From Candidatus Desulfosporosinus infrequens (GTDB lineage: Bacteria > Bacillota > Desulfitobacteriia > Desulfitobacteriales > Desulfitobacteriaceae): 32,497 nt of DNA. Below, one piece after another: positions 1 through 8,758 of this stretch. The notes below the pieces were generated by a model, which searched no databases, was not told where the DNA came from, and worked only from the letters and a program-made list of their open reading frames with translations. The stretch spans positions 1 to 32,497 of the forward strand of contig OMOF01000246.1 in assembly GCA_900290375.1 (NCBI GenBank). Direction: 5' to 3'. Every line of letters begins with the position of its first letter. Position 1 is the stretch's first letter. A program made the position numbers and the translations under genes.

Positions 1-46
1 ACTCAATTGATGATCGCCAAAGTTGATTAAAAGGCCTCGCGTTCTT

Positions 47-73
47 AATCTGTGTAATCTGTGTAATCTGTGG
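47..73. repeat. Short tandem repeat, about 3 copies of AATCTGTGT
   Basis: aatctgtgtaatctgtgtaatctgtgg. Confidence 0.7.
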
Positions 74-168
74 TTCCCCGTTCAGAATTCCCCAAGGCGT
101 ATTTAGAGTGTTTTTCCTAGTTAATTTTCTCGTGAATTGATTTTGATATTGAAATTTTCGCAACATTA

Positions 169-194
169 GATTAATATATAACTAGTGGTCTGAC
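169..194 (+). promoter_or_regulatory. Putative promoter/operator shared with the glcD gene (GATTAATATATA...GTGGTCTGAC)
   Basis: gattaatatataactagtggtctgac recurs almost identically at 2114-2140. It contains the GGTC-T-GACC palindrome. Confidence 0.5.
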
Positions 195-350
195 CGCCAT
201 ACAGTCAGCAGGCTTGATTATGCGTCCTTTACTTGTAAGAGGCGAAGAATGGGGGTGAGACATAAGATTCAAGTGAGGGAAGAGGCCTGAATAAGGCCGA
301 AAAGTAAGGGTAAAGCTATAACAAAAAAATAAGGAAAGGTGGAATCATTG

Positions 351-2012
351 ATGCCATGGACACAGAGCTATGCCGCTCTCGGCAATAGTATTGGACTCAC
401 CGCGCTCGCAGTTGCTGTTCCCATTTTTTATCTGTTTTGGGCCTTAGCGATTAAGCGGATGAAGGGGTATCTCGCGGGAAGCACTACGCTCTTATTAACA
501 ATAGTTGATGTCGTGCTTGTTTATAAAATGCCGCTGGGTAGTGCAATTTCGGCAAGTTTACTTGGAATCCTCAATGGCGTGTTTCCTATTGCTTGGATTG
601 TCATTGCCGCAGTCTTTTTATATAATCTGACGGTCGAAGCGGGGCAGTTTGAAATCATCAAAAGCTCTATCGCCTCGTTATCTAGTGATCGCCGCCTACA
701 GGTCCTTCTAATTGCATTTTCGTTTGGAGCATTTTTGGAGGGGGCTGCCGGATTTGGTACTCCAGTGGCAATTGCCGGTGCGATCTTGATTGGTCTAGGT
801 TTTGAGCCTCTTTATGCTGCAGGATTATGTTTGGTTGCCAATACGGCACCGGTTGCCTTCGGTGGAATTGGGATTCCAATCATTACGGCCAGTACCGCAA
901 CTGGAGTTAGTGCTAATCTAATCTCGATAGCTGTCGGACGTCAAGTTCCATTCCTTTCAGTTATTGTTCCGTTGTACTTGATTGTTATTATGGCCGGTTG
1001 GAAAGGGGCCAAAGAGGTCCTGCCAGCGATTGCTGTCTCCGGGTTGACGTTCGCTGTTGCTCAGTGGTGGTCTTCTAATTATTTAGGACCTTATCTCCCC
1101 GATATCATTGCTTCCTTATTTTCTCTAATTTCCACAGCGGTTTTTATCAAATTTTGGAAACCAAAAAACATCTGGCGTTTCCCACATGAGAAAAATGACA
1201 AGCTTGTGGAGCACAAAAAGTATCCGCTTAGTCAAATCCTCAAAGCGTGGTCTCCGTTCGCTATTCTGACGCTAGTCGTGGGTCTTTGGGGAACGGATGG
1301 GTTCAAAAATTTCGTCGGTAATCAGCTTAAATGGTTTGTTAACATCCCACATTGGCCAGGACTGGATGGACTCGTCTACAAAGCCGCACCGTTTGTTGCG
1401 AAACCTACGGTTTATGGCGCCAGTTATCGCTGGGACTTTTTCGTTGCAGCAGGGACAGCAATTTTGGTTACCGCGATCATCACCATGCTGATTTTGCGCA
1501 TCAGTCCAAGTAAAGGGATTAGTGTGTTTGGAGCAACGCTCAAACAACTGACCTATCCTGTCATCACGATTGCTTCGGTTCTCGGTTTCGCATATCTGGC
1601 GAACTACTCTGGACTTTCTTATACATTAGGTCTCTTATTGGCCCAAACTGGTCATCTCTTTCCGTTCTTTTCACCGTTCCTCGGTTGGATCGGCGTATTC
1701 CTTACAGGTTCTGACACCTCAGCAAACGCACTCTTTGGTATGTTGCAAAAAGTTACAGCCCAACAAATTGGCATCAATCCATTACTGACGATAGCGGCGA
1801 ATTGCTCAGGTGGAGGTCTCGGGAAAATGATTTCACCACAATCTATTGCCGTTGCTGCGGCAGCGACAGGTTTGGTGGGTAGAGAATCGGATCTCTTTCG
1901 TTTCACCTTTAAACATTCCCTACTCCTCTTGGTTTTTGTAGGTATCCTAATCTATTTACAAACGTATTTTTATCCAGGTATGATTCCGACAGTTGCAGCG
2001 TTGGCACGCTAA
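351..2012 (+). CDS. lctP: L-lactate permease (LctP/LldP family)
   Basis: Long multi-TM ORF. N-terminus MPWTQSYAALGN is typical of lactate permeases, as is GAFLEGAAGFGTPVAIA. ORF track begins at GTG 339, but AAGGAAAGG upstream favours ATG 351. Confidence 0.95.
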   Translation: MPWTQSYAALGNSIGLTALAVAVPIFYLFWALAIKRMKGYLAGSTTLLLTIVDVVLVYKMPLGSAISASLLGILNGVFPIAWIVIAAVFLYNLTVEAGQFEIIKSSIASLSSDRRLQVLLIAFSFGAFLEGAAGFGTPVAIAGAILIGLGFEPLYAAGLCLVANTAPVAFGGIGIPIITASTATGVSANLISIAVGRQVPFLSVIVPLYLIVIMAGWKGAKEVLPAIAVSGLTFAVAQWWSSNYLGPYLPDIIASLFSLISTAVFIKFWKPKNIWRFPHEKNDKLVEHKKYPLSQILKAWSPFAILTLVVGLWGTDGFKNFVGNQLKWFVNIPHWPGLDGLVYKAAPFVAKPTVYGASYRWDFFVAAGTAILVTAIITMLILRISPSKGISVFGATLKQLTYPVITIASVLGFAYLANYSGLSYTLGLLLAQTGHLFPFFSPFLGWIGVFLTGSDTSANALFGMLQKVTAQQIGINPLLTIAANCSGGGLGKMISPQSIAVAAAATGLVGRESDLFRFTFKHSLLLLVFVGILIYLQTYFYPGMIPTVAALAR

Positions 2013-2025
2013 AATTAGTAAAGTG

Positions 2026-2071
2026 AAGTATTGTGGAAAAGGGTTGTTTTTTATCCCTTCCCACAATACTT
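2026..2071 (+). terminator. Stem-loop after lctP, possible terminator without a clear T-tract
   Basis: AAGTATTGTGG (2026-2036) is perfectly complementary to CCACAATACTT (2061-2071). Confidence 0.6.
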
Positions 2072-2113
2072 TGACAACAAGGATATAAGGGTATTGATTT
2101 ATGTCGATATTTG

Positions 2114-2140
2114 GATTAATATATAGTTATGTGGTCTGAC
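2114..2140 (+). promoter_or_regulatory. Putative promoter/operator of the glcD-glcF operon
   Basis: gattaatatatagttatgtggtctgac, near-identical to 169-194. Confidence 0.5.
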
Positions 2141-2180
2141 AGGTAGGCCGCGAGCTAAAAGTTTTAAGGAGGTTAGAAAG

Positions 2181-3569
2181 ATGTTAGCTCATGAAATTTT
2201 GCAAGAACTCGTCCAAGTGCTCGGCCGAGAAAACGTCCTCACTGAGCAGGAGGATTTACTGACTTATGCTTATGACGCAACCGCGGCGATGAAACACCAT
2301 ACGCCCGATGTTGTGGTTTCGCCCCTGTCTACAGAACAGGTCGCTGAGGTCGTAAAAATTGCCATGCGCTACCATGTTCCTATCTATCCGCGTGGTTCGG
2401 GAACAAACCTCAGTGGAGGAACCATTCCCACTGAAGGAGGTATCGTTCTCTCGATGCTTAACCTCAACAAAATTCTGGAAGTAGACCAGGACAATTTAAC
2501 GGCAACCGTTCAACCTGGGGTAATTATCCAGGCTCTTAATAATGAAGCAGCAAAACTTGGCTTATTGTATCCGCCGGATCCTGGAACAGTTACCACTGCA
2601 ACGATGGGTGGCTCGGTATCGGAGTGTTCGGGTGGCTTGCGTGGCCTGAAATACGGTGTAACTAAACATTATATTATGGGTTTGCAATTGGTCCTGGCGA
2701 ATGGGGAAGTCATTCGCTGGGGCGGAAAAACGGTCAAGAACGTCACTGGGTATGATTTAGTGGCTCTCTTTACGGGGGCTGAAGGAACGTTGGGAATTAT
2801 AACCGAAATCATTGTCAAATTAATTCCAGCTCCTGAAGCTCGTAAAAGTATCCTAGCTGTTTTCGATGATGTTGATAAAGCGGGAAAGGCCATCGCGGCT
2901 ATTATTCGCAACAAGGTTATTCCGGCCACCCTAGAGATTATGGATAACGTGACGATTCAGACCGTGGAAAACTTTGTGCATGCGGGACTGCCGCTCGATG
3001 CCGAAGCGGTTCTTTTGTGTGAAGTCGATGGCTACCAAGAAGTTGTCGAAAGGGAAGCTGTTTTGGTGGAACGGATTTTGAACGAAGAAGGGGCTGTGCA
3101 GGTAAAAATCGCTAAAGATGATCAAGAGCGCGACCTTTTGTGGTTGGCTCGTCGCAGCGCACTACCAGCTCTCGCTCAAAAAAGGCCGACAACCGTACTT
3201 GAAGATGCGACCGTTCCACGAAGTAAAATTCCCGATATGCTTAAAGCAATCCGTCGAATTGCAACAAAACACAATCTGCAAATTGCCACGTTCGGGCATG
3301 CCGGAGACGGGAATTTGCATCCCACGATTTTGACCGATGAACGTGACTTGGAAGAAATGAAACGAGTGCATCTGGCCGTGGACGAAATTTTCCAAGTAGC
3401 TATAGCTTTAGGGGGAACCCTTTCCGGTGAACATGGGATTGGCATCGCTAAAATGAAGTATTTGGCTTGGGAGTTTGGAGAAGCCGGTGTGGCTGCTTTG
3501 CGGCATATTAAAGAAGCTCTAGATCCCGACTATATTCTAAATCCCGGGAAGCTAGTAAGGAGGGACTGA
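2181..3569 (+). CDS. glcD: FAD-binding oxidase, GlcD-like (glycolate/D-lactate dehydrogenase subunit)
   Basis: FAD-binding motif PRGSGTNLSGGTIPTEGGIVLSM, GHAGDGNLHPT and SGEHGIGIAKMKYL motifs. RBS aaggaggt upstream. Confidence 0.9.
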   Translation: MLAHEILQELVQVLGRENVLTEQEDLLTYAYDATAAMKHHTPDVVVSPLSTEQVAEVVKIAMRYHVPIYPRGSGTNLSGGTIPTEGGIVLSMLNLNKILEVDQDNLTATVQPGVIIQALNNEAAKLGLLYPPDPGTVTTATMGGSVSECSGGLRGLKYGVTKHYIMGLQLVLANGEVIRWGGKTVKNVTGYDLVALFTGAEGTLGIITEIIVKLIPAPEARKSILAVFDDVDKAGKAIAAIIRNKVIPATLEIMDNVTIQTVENFVHAGLPLDAEAVLLCEVDGYQEVVEREAVLVERILNEEGAVQVKIAKDDQERDLLWLARRSALPALAQKRPTTVLEDATVPRSKIPDMLKAIRRIATKHNLQIATFGHAGDGNLHPTILTDERDLEEMKRVHLAVDEIFQVAIALGGTLSGEHGIGIAKMKYLAWEFGEAGVAALRHIKEALDPDYILNPGKLVRRD

Positions 3570-3571
3570 TC

Positions 3572-4876
3572 GTGTCCGTATATAATTCGCTGGATTCGAT
3601 TACCGAAGAACTCCATAAATGTATGAAATGCGGAAACTGCATGGCGGTATGCCCCATTTATAAGGAAACACGCCAAGAAGTTGCAGTGGCTAGAGGAAAG
3701 ATTAGCTTAGTAGAATACCTTCTCTCTGGGGAGATAACGATGACGGAGGGCATGGCGGATCGTTTCTCCCTATGTACGACCTGCATGGCTTGTAATACCA
3801 ACTGTCCCTGTGGGGTTAGATTTGATAAAATAATTCTTGCAGCCAGGGCAGAGGCCGTCCGTAAAAAAGGGCTCCATCCGGTCAAAAAGATTGCCTTCAC
3901 GGCGTTAAAGATGCAGCGGGTGTTTGATTTCGGGATGAAGGCCGGAAGTATCTTTCAGGGTGTGGCCTTAAAAAACATTCCAGATCGACACAGCAAATTA
4001 GCACGGATGCGCGTTGATATCGGAATCGGCAAGGAAAAAGTGTTCCCCATGTTGTCCAAGAAGACCTTGCGTTCCGAGTTACCTGAAGTGATTACCGTGA
4101 AGAACCCAAAGATGAGAGTGGGGTTCTTCACAGGCTGTATGATCAACTATTTCTATACTGACATTGGTAGAGCCGTGGTCGAGGTGCTGACGGAAAACGA
4201 CATTGAAGTTGTCATTCCAAGGTTCCAGGCCTGCTGTGGTATCCCAGCCTCGGTCAATGGAGATGTGGGCTCAGCACGTACTTTGGCTAAGCGTAATTTA
4301 AGGGCGTTTGAGAGGATGGGAGCAGATGCCCTAGTAGTTGCCTGTTCTTCTGGTGGTACTGCTTGGAAGCATGTTTTTGGTGAGTTGCTGGAGAATGATC
4401 CGGAACTTAAAGCCTTGGCGGATAAGTGGGCGAAAAAATCGTATGATATTTCAGAGTTCTTGATTCATCAAGTTCCTTTTAAAAAGGACGGTTTGGGACG
4501 AGTAGCACGTAAAGTGACCTATCATGACCCTTGTCACTTAAACCGTGGACAGGGGATTAGTAAAGAACCGCGCGAAATTCTTAAAAGTATTCCCGGTGTG
4601 GAACTGATTGAGATGAAAGAAGCTGGCCGTTGCTGTGGTATGGCTGGCTCCTTCAGCCTTGTCCACCCAGAGCTTTCTGTACAAATATCGGATCATAAAA
4701 CAGCAGATATCCAGACGACAAATACGGATACCGTGGCAACAGGCTGTCCCGCTTGTCGCTTACAATTGCAAAGTGGGCTTGAAAATGCCAGGCTTGACGG
4801 AGAGGTATTGCACACAATTCAAATCTTGGCTGAGTCTTATCGAGTCGGCAAGGAAGAACTAAGGCGGCCTAAATAG
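3572..4876 (+). CDS. glcF: Fe-S oxidoreductase, GlcF-like (two 4Fe-4S motifs plus two CCG domains)
   Basis: CMKCGNCMAVCP and CTTCMACNTNCP; CCGIPAS and CCGMAGSF. GTG start with AAGGAGGG RBS, 2 nt after glcD. Confidence 0.88.
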   Translation: MSVYNSLDSITEELHKCMKCGNCMAVCPIYKETRQEVAVARGKISLVEYLLSGEITMTEGMADRFSLCTTCMACNTNCPCGVRFDKIILAARAEAVRKKGLHPVKKIAFTALKMQRVFDFGMKAGSIFQGVALKNIPDRHSKLARMRVDIGIGKEKVFPMLSKKTLRSELPEVITVKNPKMRVGFFTGCMINYFYTDIGRAVVEVLTENDIEVVIPRFQACCGIPASVNGDVGSARTLAKRNLRAFERMGADALVVACSSGGTAWKHVFGELLENDPELKALADKWAKKSYDISEFLIHQVPFKKDGLGRVARKVTYHDPCHLNRGQGISKEPREILKSIPGVELIEMKEAGRCCGMAGSFSLVHPELSVQISDHKTADIQTTNTDTVATGCPACRLQLQSGLENARLDGEVLHTIQILAESYRVGKEELRRPK

Positions 4877-4913
4877 TTGTAAGAATATCTGTTCAATTCC
4901 TTTAAGGTATTTT

Positions 4914-5098
4914 ATGAAAGAAAATAACAAATCAAAGATGCCTTGGATATTTTGCGTCAGACAAGGAGGGATGTCGCCAGAGGCCGGATAAAAGAAGCCA
5001 GAGATCAGAATGGGACTACCCCGGTCTGATACATCTGGCTTCTGACATCTGATTTCTGAGTAAATAGACTGGCTGACTTGTTATTTTCTTGAATGTGC
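4914..5098. repeat. Interspersed palindromic repeat, copy A, with an extra internal segment
   Basis: The ends (atgaaagaaaataacaaatcaaagatgcc and aaatagactggctgacttgttattttcttgaatgtgc) match copy B at 24135-24203. Copy A has about 118 bp more between them. Confidence 0.65.
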
Positions 5099-5303
5099 TT
5101 GGTTTAATCAGTGTTTCCATGTTTTATTTAAAAGAAGATTGGGTTTTGGTTATGGGATATGTTACACTAGGAAAGTAACAAGACCATGGATTTAACTCCT
5201 TAACTTGTTCATTAGAGAAGGTAGTCACAGATTTAGAAGGCCATGATAGTGAAATTTAGCAAAGCTCTTCCTTTAAGCAAAGGTTCAGAAGGAGTGACAT
5301 AGG

Positions 5304-6023
5304 GTGATTATAAAACCCATTAAAACTCAAAAAATTTATGAACAAATTGTCGATCAGATCGGCCAACTCGTTGCAGAAGGGCAATTGAAACCTGGTGACC
5401 GTTTGCCTTCAGAGCGGGAATTAGTCGAGCGGTTTCAAGTCAGCCGTGCCTCTATTCGTGAAGCCATCAGCGCCCTTGAGGTAATGGGGTTGATCGAAGT
5501 TCGTTCTGGTGAAGGAACGTATATTAGACAAGTTAACATTGAGTCGGTGGTTGCTCCCCTGGCCTGGATGCTATTTATTGAAAAGGATACGGATCTGGAA
5601 CTTTATGAGGCGCGCAAGATCCTAGAGGTTCAGGCTGCAGGGTTAGCGGCTGAGAGAGCGGAAGAAGATGAGATTGGTGAGATGTTCGAAGCTTTAGAAG
5701 TCATGCGCATGGATCTTCAAATACAGCGTCTGGGTGAAGATGCGGACCATCATTTTCATTATGCTATTGCCAGGGCTACCCATAACAAGATCCTGTTCCG
5801 TTTGATGAATACTATTTCAGATACTATGCGGAAAACCTTGAAGACCAGTCGTAGCAGGCTTTACGAAGACCAGAGCACGCCCGAAAAATTATATAAAGAG
5901 CATTATTCCCTTTATGAGGCAATTAAAAATCATGATGTGGAAAGAGCTCAGAAGCTTATGTTAGATCATTTAGTTGGTGTTGAGAACCAACTAGCCAACT
6001 ATATACTTACGGATGGTACGTGA
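5304..6023 (+). CDS. FadR/LldR-type GntR-family transcriptional regulator
   Basis: N-terminal wHTH GDRLPSERELVERFQVSRASIREAISALEVMGLIEVRSGEGTYI and FCD-like C-terminal domain. GTG start. Confidence 0.92.
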   Translation: MIIKPIKTQKIYEQIVDQIGQLVAEGQLKPGDRLPSERELVERFQVSRASIREAISALEVMGLIEVRSGEGTYIRQVNIESVVAPLAWMLFIEKDTDLELYEARKILEVQAAGLAAERAEEDEIGEMFEALEVMRMDLQIQRLGEDADHHFHYAIARATHNKILFRLMNTISDTMRKTLKTSRSRLYEDQSTPEKLYKEHYSLYEAIKNHDVERAQKLMLDHLVGVENQLANYILTDGT

Positions 6024-6085
6024 ACTGGTTTACATTATGCAGAACTAGAAACTCACCATTTATAGAATGGGGACTTAGCAACGGA

Positions 6086-6134
6086 TAAAAGAGGCGGAAA
6101 CACAAAAGATAATGTGGTTCCTGCCTCTTTTTTA
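6086..6134 (+). terminator. Intrinsic terminator after the GntR regulator
   Basis: AAAAGAGGCGGAA...GTTCCTGCCTCTTTTTT stem with T-tract. Confidence 0.75.
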
Positions 6135-6199
6135 AAGAAATACAAGATAGAAACGTGAATAGTTTTAACTATAAACCCTAAGATAGTGAGGATAAAAAT

Positions 6200-7264
6200 G
6201 TGACATGTCAAATGGTATACCACAACGGGAATTGTTTAAATACGAAAAAACCGTTTGCCCATGCTTGTAGATTGTGTATAGAGAGTTGTCCTCATCAAGC
6301 CATCTCGGAATATCGGCAGCTGGAGGCCAAAAAATGTACTGAATGTGGGGCATGTATGGCCGTGTGCCCAAGTGACGGCTTCGTGGATCGGACGATGGAT
6401 AAACTCCATGATTATCTCATGGAGGCGGAAGAAATTATTTTAAATTGTCCACAGGCGATCCCAAGTGGTTTTGAGATTCCATGTCTAGGGATACTGGATC
6501 GGGACGGCTGGATGACACTCATGCTTCTGGCCAAGGAAAAACCCGTAACGATCATTACGGGAGTTTGTGCAGAGTGTGAAGATCGTCAAGCCTGTGCCGC
6601 TAGTGTACAGACTTTCAAACAGGTTCATGTGGACTGGCCGGAACATGCAATTGTCCGTATACAAGTTCGTCCAGATAAAGAGGGTGTAGAGCCAGAGGCT
6701 AAAGAGGTGCCACCTCTTGCTGTCGTTCCACATGTTGAGAAGACTGGTTGGCGGCAAAGAAGCCGGGACAAGCTCGAGGAATGGCTACCCAACTTGGCTG
6801 CCGATGAGACATATTCTCTACCAAAATCTCGTCAGTGGCTCTTAGAAGTTTTAGCGGAAAGATTGGCAGGGAAGATTCCGTTTCGTGGGTTATCCGTCGC
6901 GGATTCGTGTACAAGTTGTGGGGTATGTATAGCAATATGTCCGCAGGGCGCGTTGCAAAAGCGAGAAGTAATGAACTCAGAACCAGCAGATCCAGCGCAA
7001 GAGGACAAGATCGTGTCCTTGAGCCTTATTTATGAACCTCAGAAATGTGTTCACTGCGCTCGTTGTGTAGAAATTTGTCGACCTAAAGCGTTGTCATTGA
7101 ACAGTAAACTGCTGTCTTATCGTTTACTGACAGGTAAAATATTGATTCACGAGGGAAGTCCGAAGTATTGTAGTCAATGTGGTAAACGAATTTTTGACAA
7201 CTCAGAATTATGTCTGGTCTGTTCGACTAGTGGTCCGGATAGTCGTGGGTTTTTCGCTCCTTAG
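6200..7264 (+). CDS. Multi-cluster 4Fe-4S ferredoxin-like protein with C-terminal zinc-ribbon-like motif
   Basis: CRLCIESCP, CTECGACMAVCP, CTSCGVCIAICP, CVHCARCVEICRP, then CSQC-x12-CLVC. GTG start. Confidence 0.85.
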   Translation: MTCQMVYHNGNCLNTKKPFAHACRLCIESCPHQAISEYRQLEAKKCTECGACMAVCPSDGFVDRTMDKLHDYLMEAEEIILNCPQAIPSGFEIPCLGILDRDGWMTLMLLAKEKPVTIITGVCAECEDRQACAASVQTFKQVHVDWPEHAIVRIQVRPDKEGVEPEAKEVPPLAVVPHVEKTGWRQRSRDKLEEWLPNLAADETYSLPKSRQWLLEVLAERLAGKIPFRGLSVADSCTSCGVCIAICPQGALQKREVMNSEPADPAQEDKIVSLSLIYEPQKCVHCARCVEICRPKALSLNSKLLSYRLLTGKILIHEGSPKYCSQCGKRIFDNSELCLVCSTSGPDSRGFFAP

Positions 7265-8113
7265 TGGGCCTTCCCAACCGAAGCGGCGAAATATATAGGG
7301 CGCTCCAAAGGATGTCCACAGACCGCCTAGCATAAGAACAGGCAGATTAACCCAGGCATAGTGTTGGGTTAGCAGGCGCCAAAGCCAGACCCATAGTCCT
7401 AGAAGGGTGAGTCCGACGAGTGTTTTATAGATCGAGGGAGCCAATCGAGTGCGCTCCTGATAATCTAGAAAGGTATCCTCTAAAAAATAGCCGCTTGTGA
7501 ATCCGCTGACAAAGCCAACGATCTGCCACCCTTCACGGGTATGGTAAACAAGCAAAAGAAGTAGCGAGAGCGTGATGGAGAGGAGAAGTTTTGAAGGTAA
7601 CGAAATTGGAATTTTGAACAGAGCTTTATCCAGTCGTTCAAACATAAGAACCATAAGAGAACCCAATAAATATCCGCCCAGGATGTCTCCAGGCCAATGC
7701 ATCCCTAGGTATAGTCTTGAAAAGCCAATGCCGATGATCATGAAAAGACCTATCCCTAGCCAAACTTTCTGTTGTCGCCAACGCCGCCACACATAGGGGT
7801 AAAAAGTAGTTGCTCCTTGACTATGACCACTGGGAAAAGAATTCCCTGTAGCCGACGAAAGATAGAGGGAACGGACACCTGCTTGGCCAATCGGACGTTG
7901 GGTGTGAAATACGTCTTTCAGTAAGCCATTCAAAGCCATGGAGGTCAGGAATAAGACGGCAAGCCTGAATCCAAACCGTTTGTCCACATTCCAAAAAAAG
8001 ACGGCAATTGATACAATGTAGGTTGGCTCACTTCCTAAAAAGCTAAGTAGAATAAAAAAAACATCGATATTGGGGTTATGAATGGATTGAATTGCCTGAT
8101 AGAAGGCTAACAT
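7208..8113 (-). CDS. PAP2-family membrane phosphatase
   Basis: KDVFHTQRP, SFPSGHS and SRLYLGMHWPGDILGG match the three PAP2 motifs; multiple TM segments. Confidence 0.9.
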   Translation of the reverse strand: MLAFYQAIQSIHNPNIDVFFILLSFLGSEPTYIVSIAVFFWNVDKRFGFRLAVLFLTSMALNGLLKDVFHTQRPIGQAGVRSLYLSSATGNSFPSGHSQGATTFYPYVWRRWRQQKVWLGIGLFMIIGIGFSRLYLGMHWPGDILGGYLLGSLMVLMFERLDKALFKIPISLPSKLLLSITLSLLLLLVYHTREGWQIVGFVSGFTSGYFLEDTFLDYQERTRLAPSIYKTLVGLTLLGLWVWLWRLLTQHYAWVNLPVLMLGGLWTSFGAPYIFRRFGWEGPLRSEKPTTIRTTSRTDQT

Positions 8114-8132
8114 AGCTTATGACTGCCTTGGC

Positions 8133-8402
8133 CTAAGCATGGTGGCTACCACAGCCGCAGTTTGCCCCATGATCATGAGACGGTTTTTTCGGTTCTCGCA
8201 AAAGTTGATCGGCTAAATGGGCTGCATGAGAAATAGGCTGTTGTTGAATATCTTTGGCCAAGGCTATAATCTCCTTGATTTCTTCTGGGCTTAAGCCCAC
8301 ATTTGCGGCTTCAGAGACTGCAAGTCGAAGTGCGGCTAAGGCATTGCACGCGACTGCAGCTGAAATCTGCGTGGCGACGAAGGTGCGCTGATCAAGACTC
8401 AT
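8133..8402 (-). CDS. Small carboxymuconolactone-decarboxylase-like (AhpD-fold) protein with His/Cys-rich C-terminal tail
   Basis: CMD-like helical core VACNALAALRLAVSEAANVGLSPEEIKEIIALA; tail HDHGANCGCGSHH. RBS aggaggac on the minus strand before the ATG. Confidence 0.6.
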   Translation of the reverse strand: MSLDQRTFVATQISAAVACNALAALRLAVSEAANVGLSPEEIKEIIALAKDIQQQPISHAAHLADQLLREPKKPSHDHGANCGCGSHHA

Positions 8403-8544
8403 AAACTAGTCCTCCTGATTTTTCAAGTATTGTCTATTGATGTGAGTGTTTTGTCAATATTAGCATAGATAAGTTCTAAGGGCAAAGGAGGAAGTCGGGC
8501 GTTAGTGGGAGGAAGTTTCTTAGCATCCTACGCCGGTTGGTGTG

Positions 8545-8561
8545 CAAGTGGGGACGGTTCT
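8545..8561. repeat. Short interspersed GGGGACGGTTCT element
   Basis: caagtggggacggttct; the reverse complement of its core recurs at 16464-16478. Confidence 0.4.
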
Positions 8562-8758
8562 TGATTGCATCCAGGCCCGTGACGTTGTTAGCGTCCAATG
8601 ACGCAAGACCTCAGTGACACTTGTAGAAATGCTAAATAATGTTGTAAGATTTGTATAGATGCATAGTTCAAGGTTTTCTGGGAGGGCTTTTGGTTCAACC
8701 CTCAGTGACTAGTTTTGGCCGTACGACAGACCATAGGCATATGAAAGGAAATAGATTG

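Noticed and set aside
682-1906. Minus-strand ORFs inside lctP (682-879, 1272-1547, 1652-1906)
   Set aside because: Lie opposite a clear permease gene and show no family signature or RBS; shadow ORFs.
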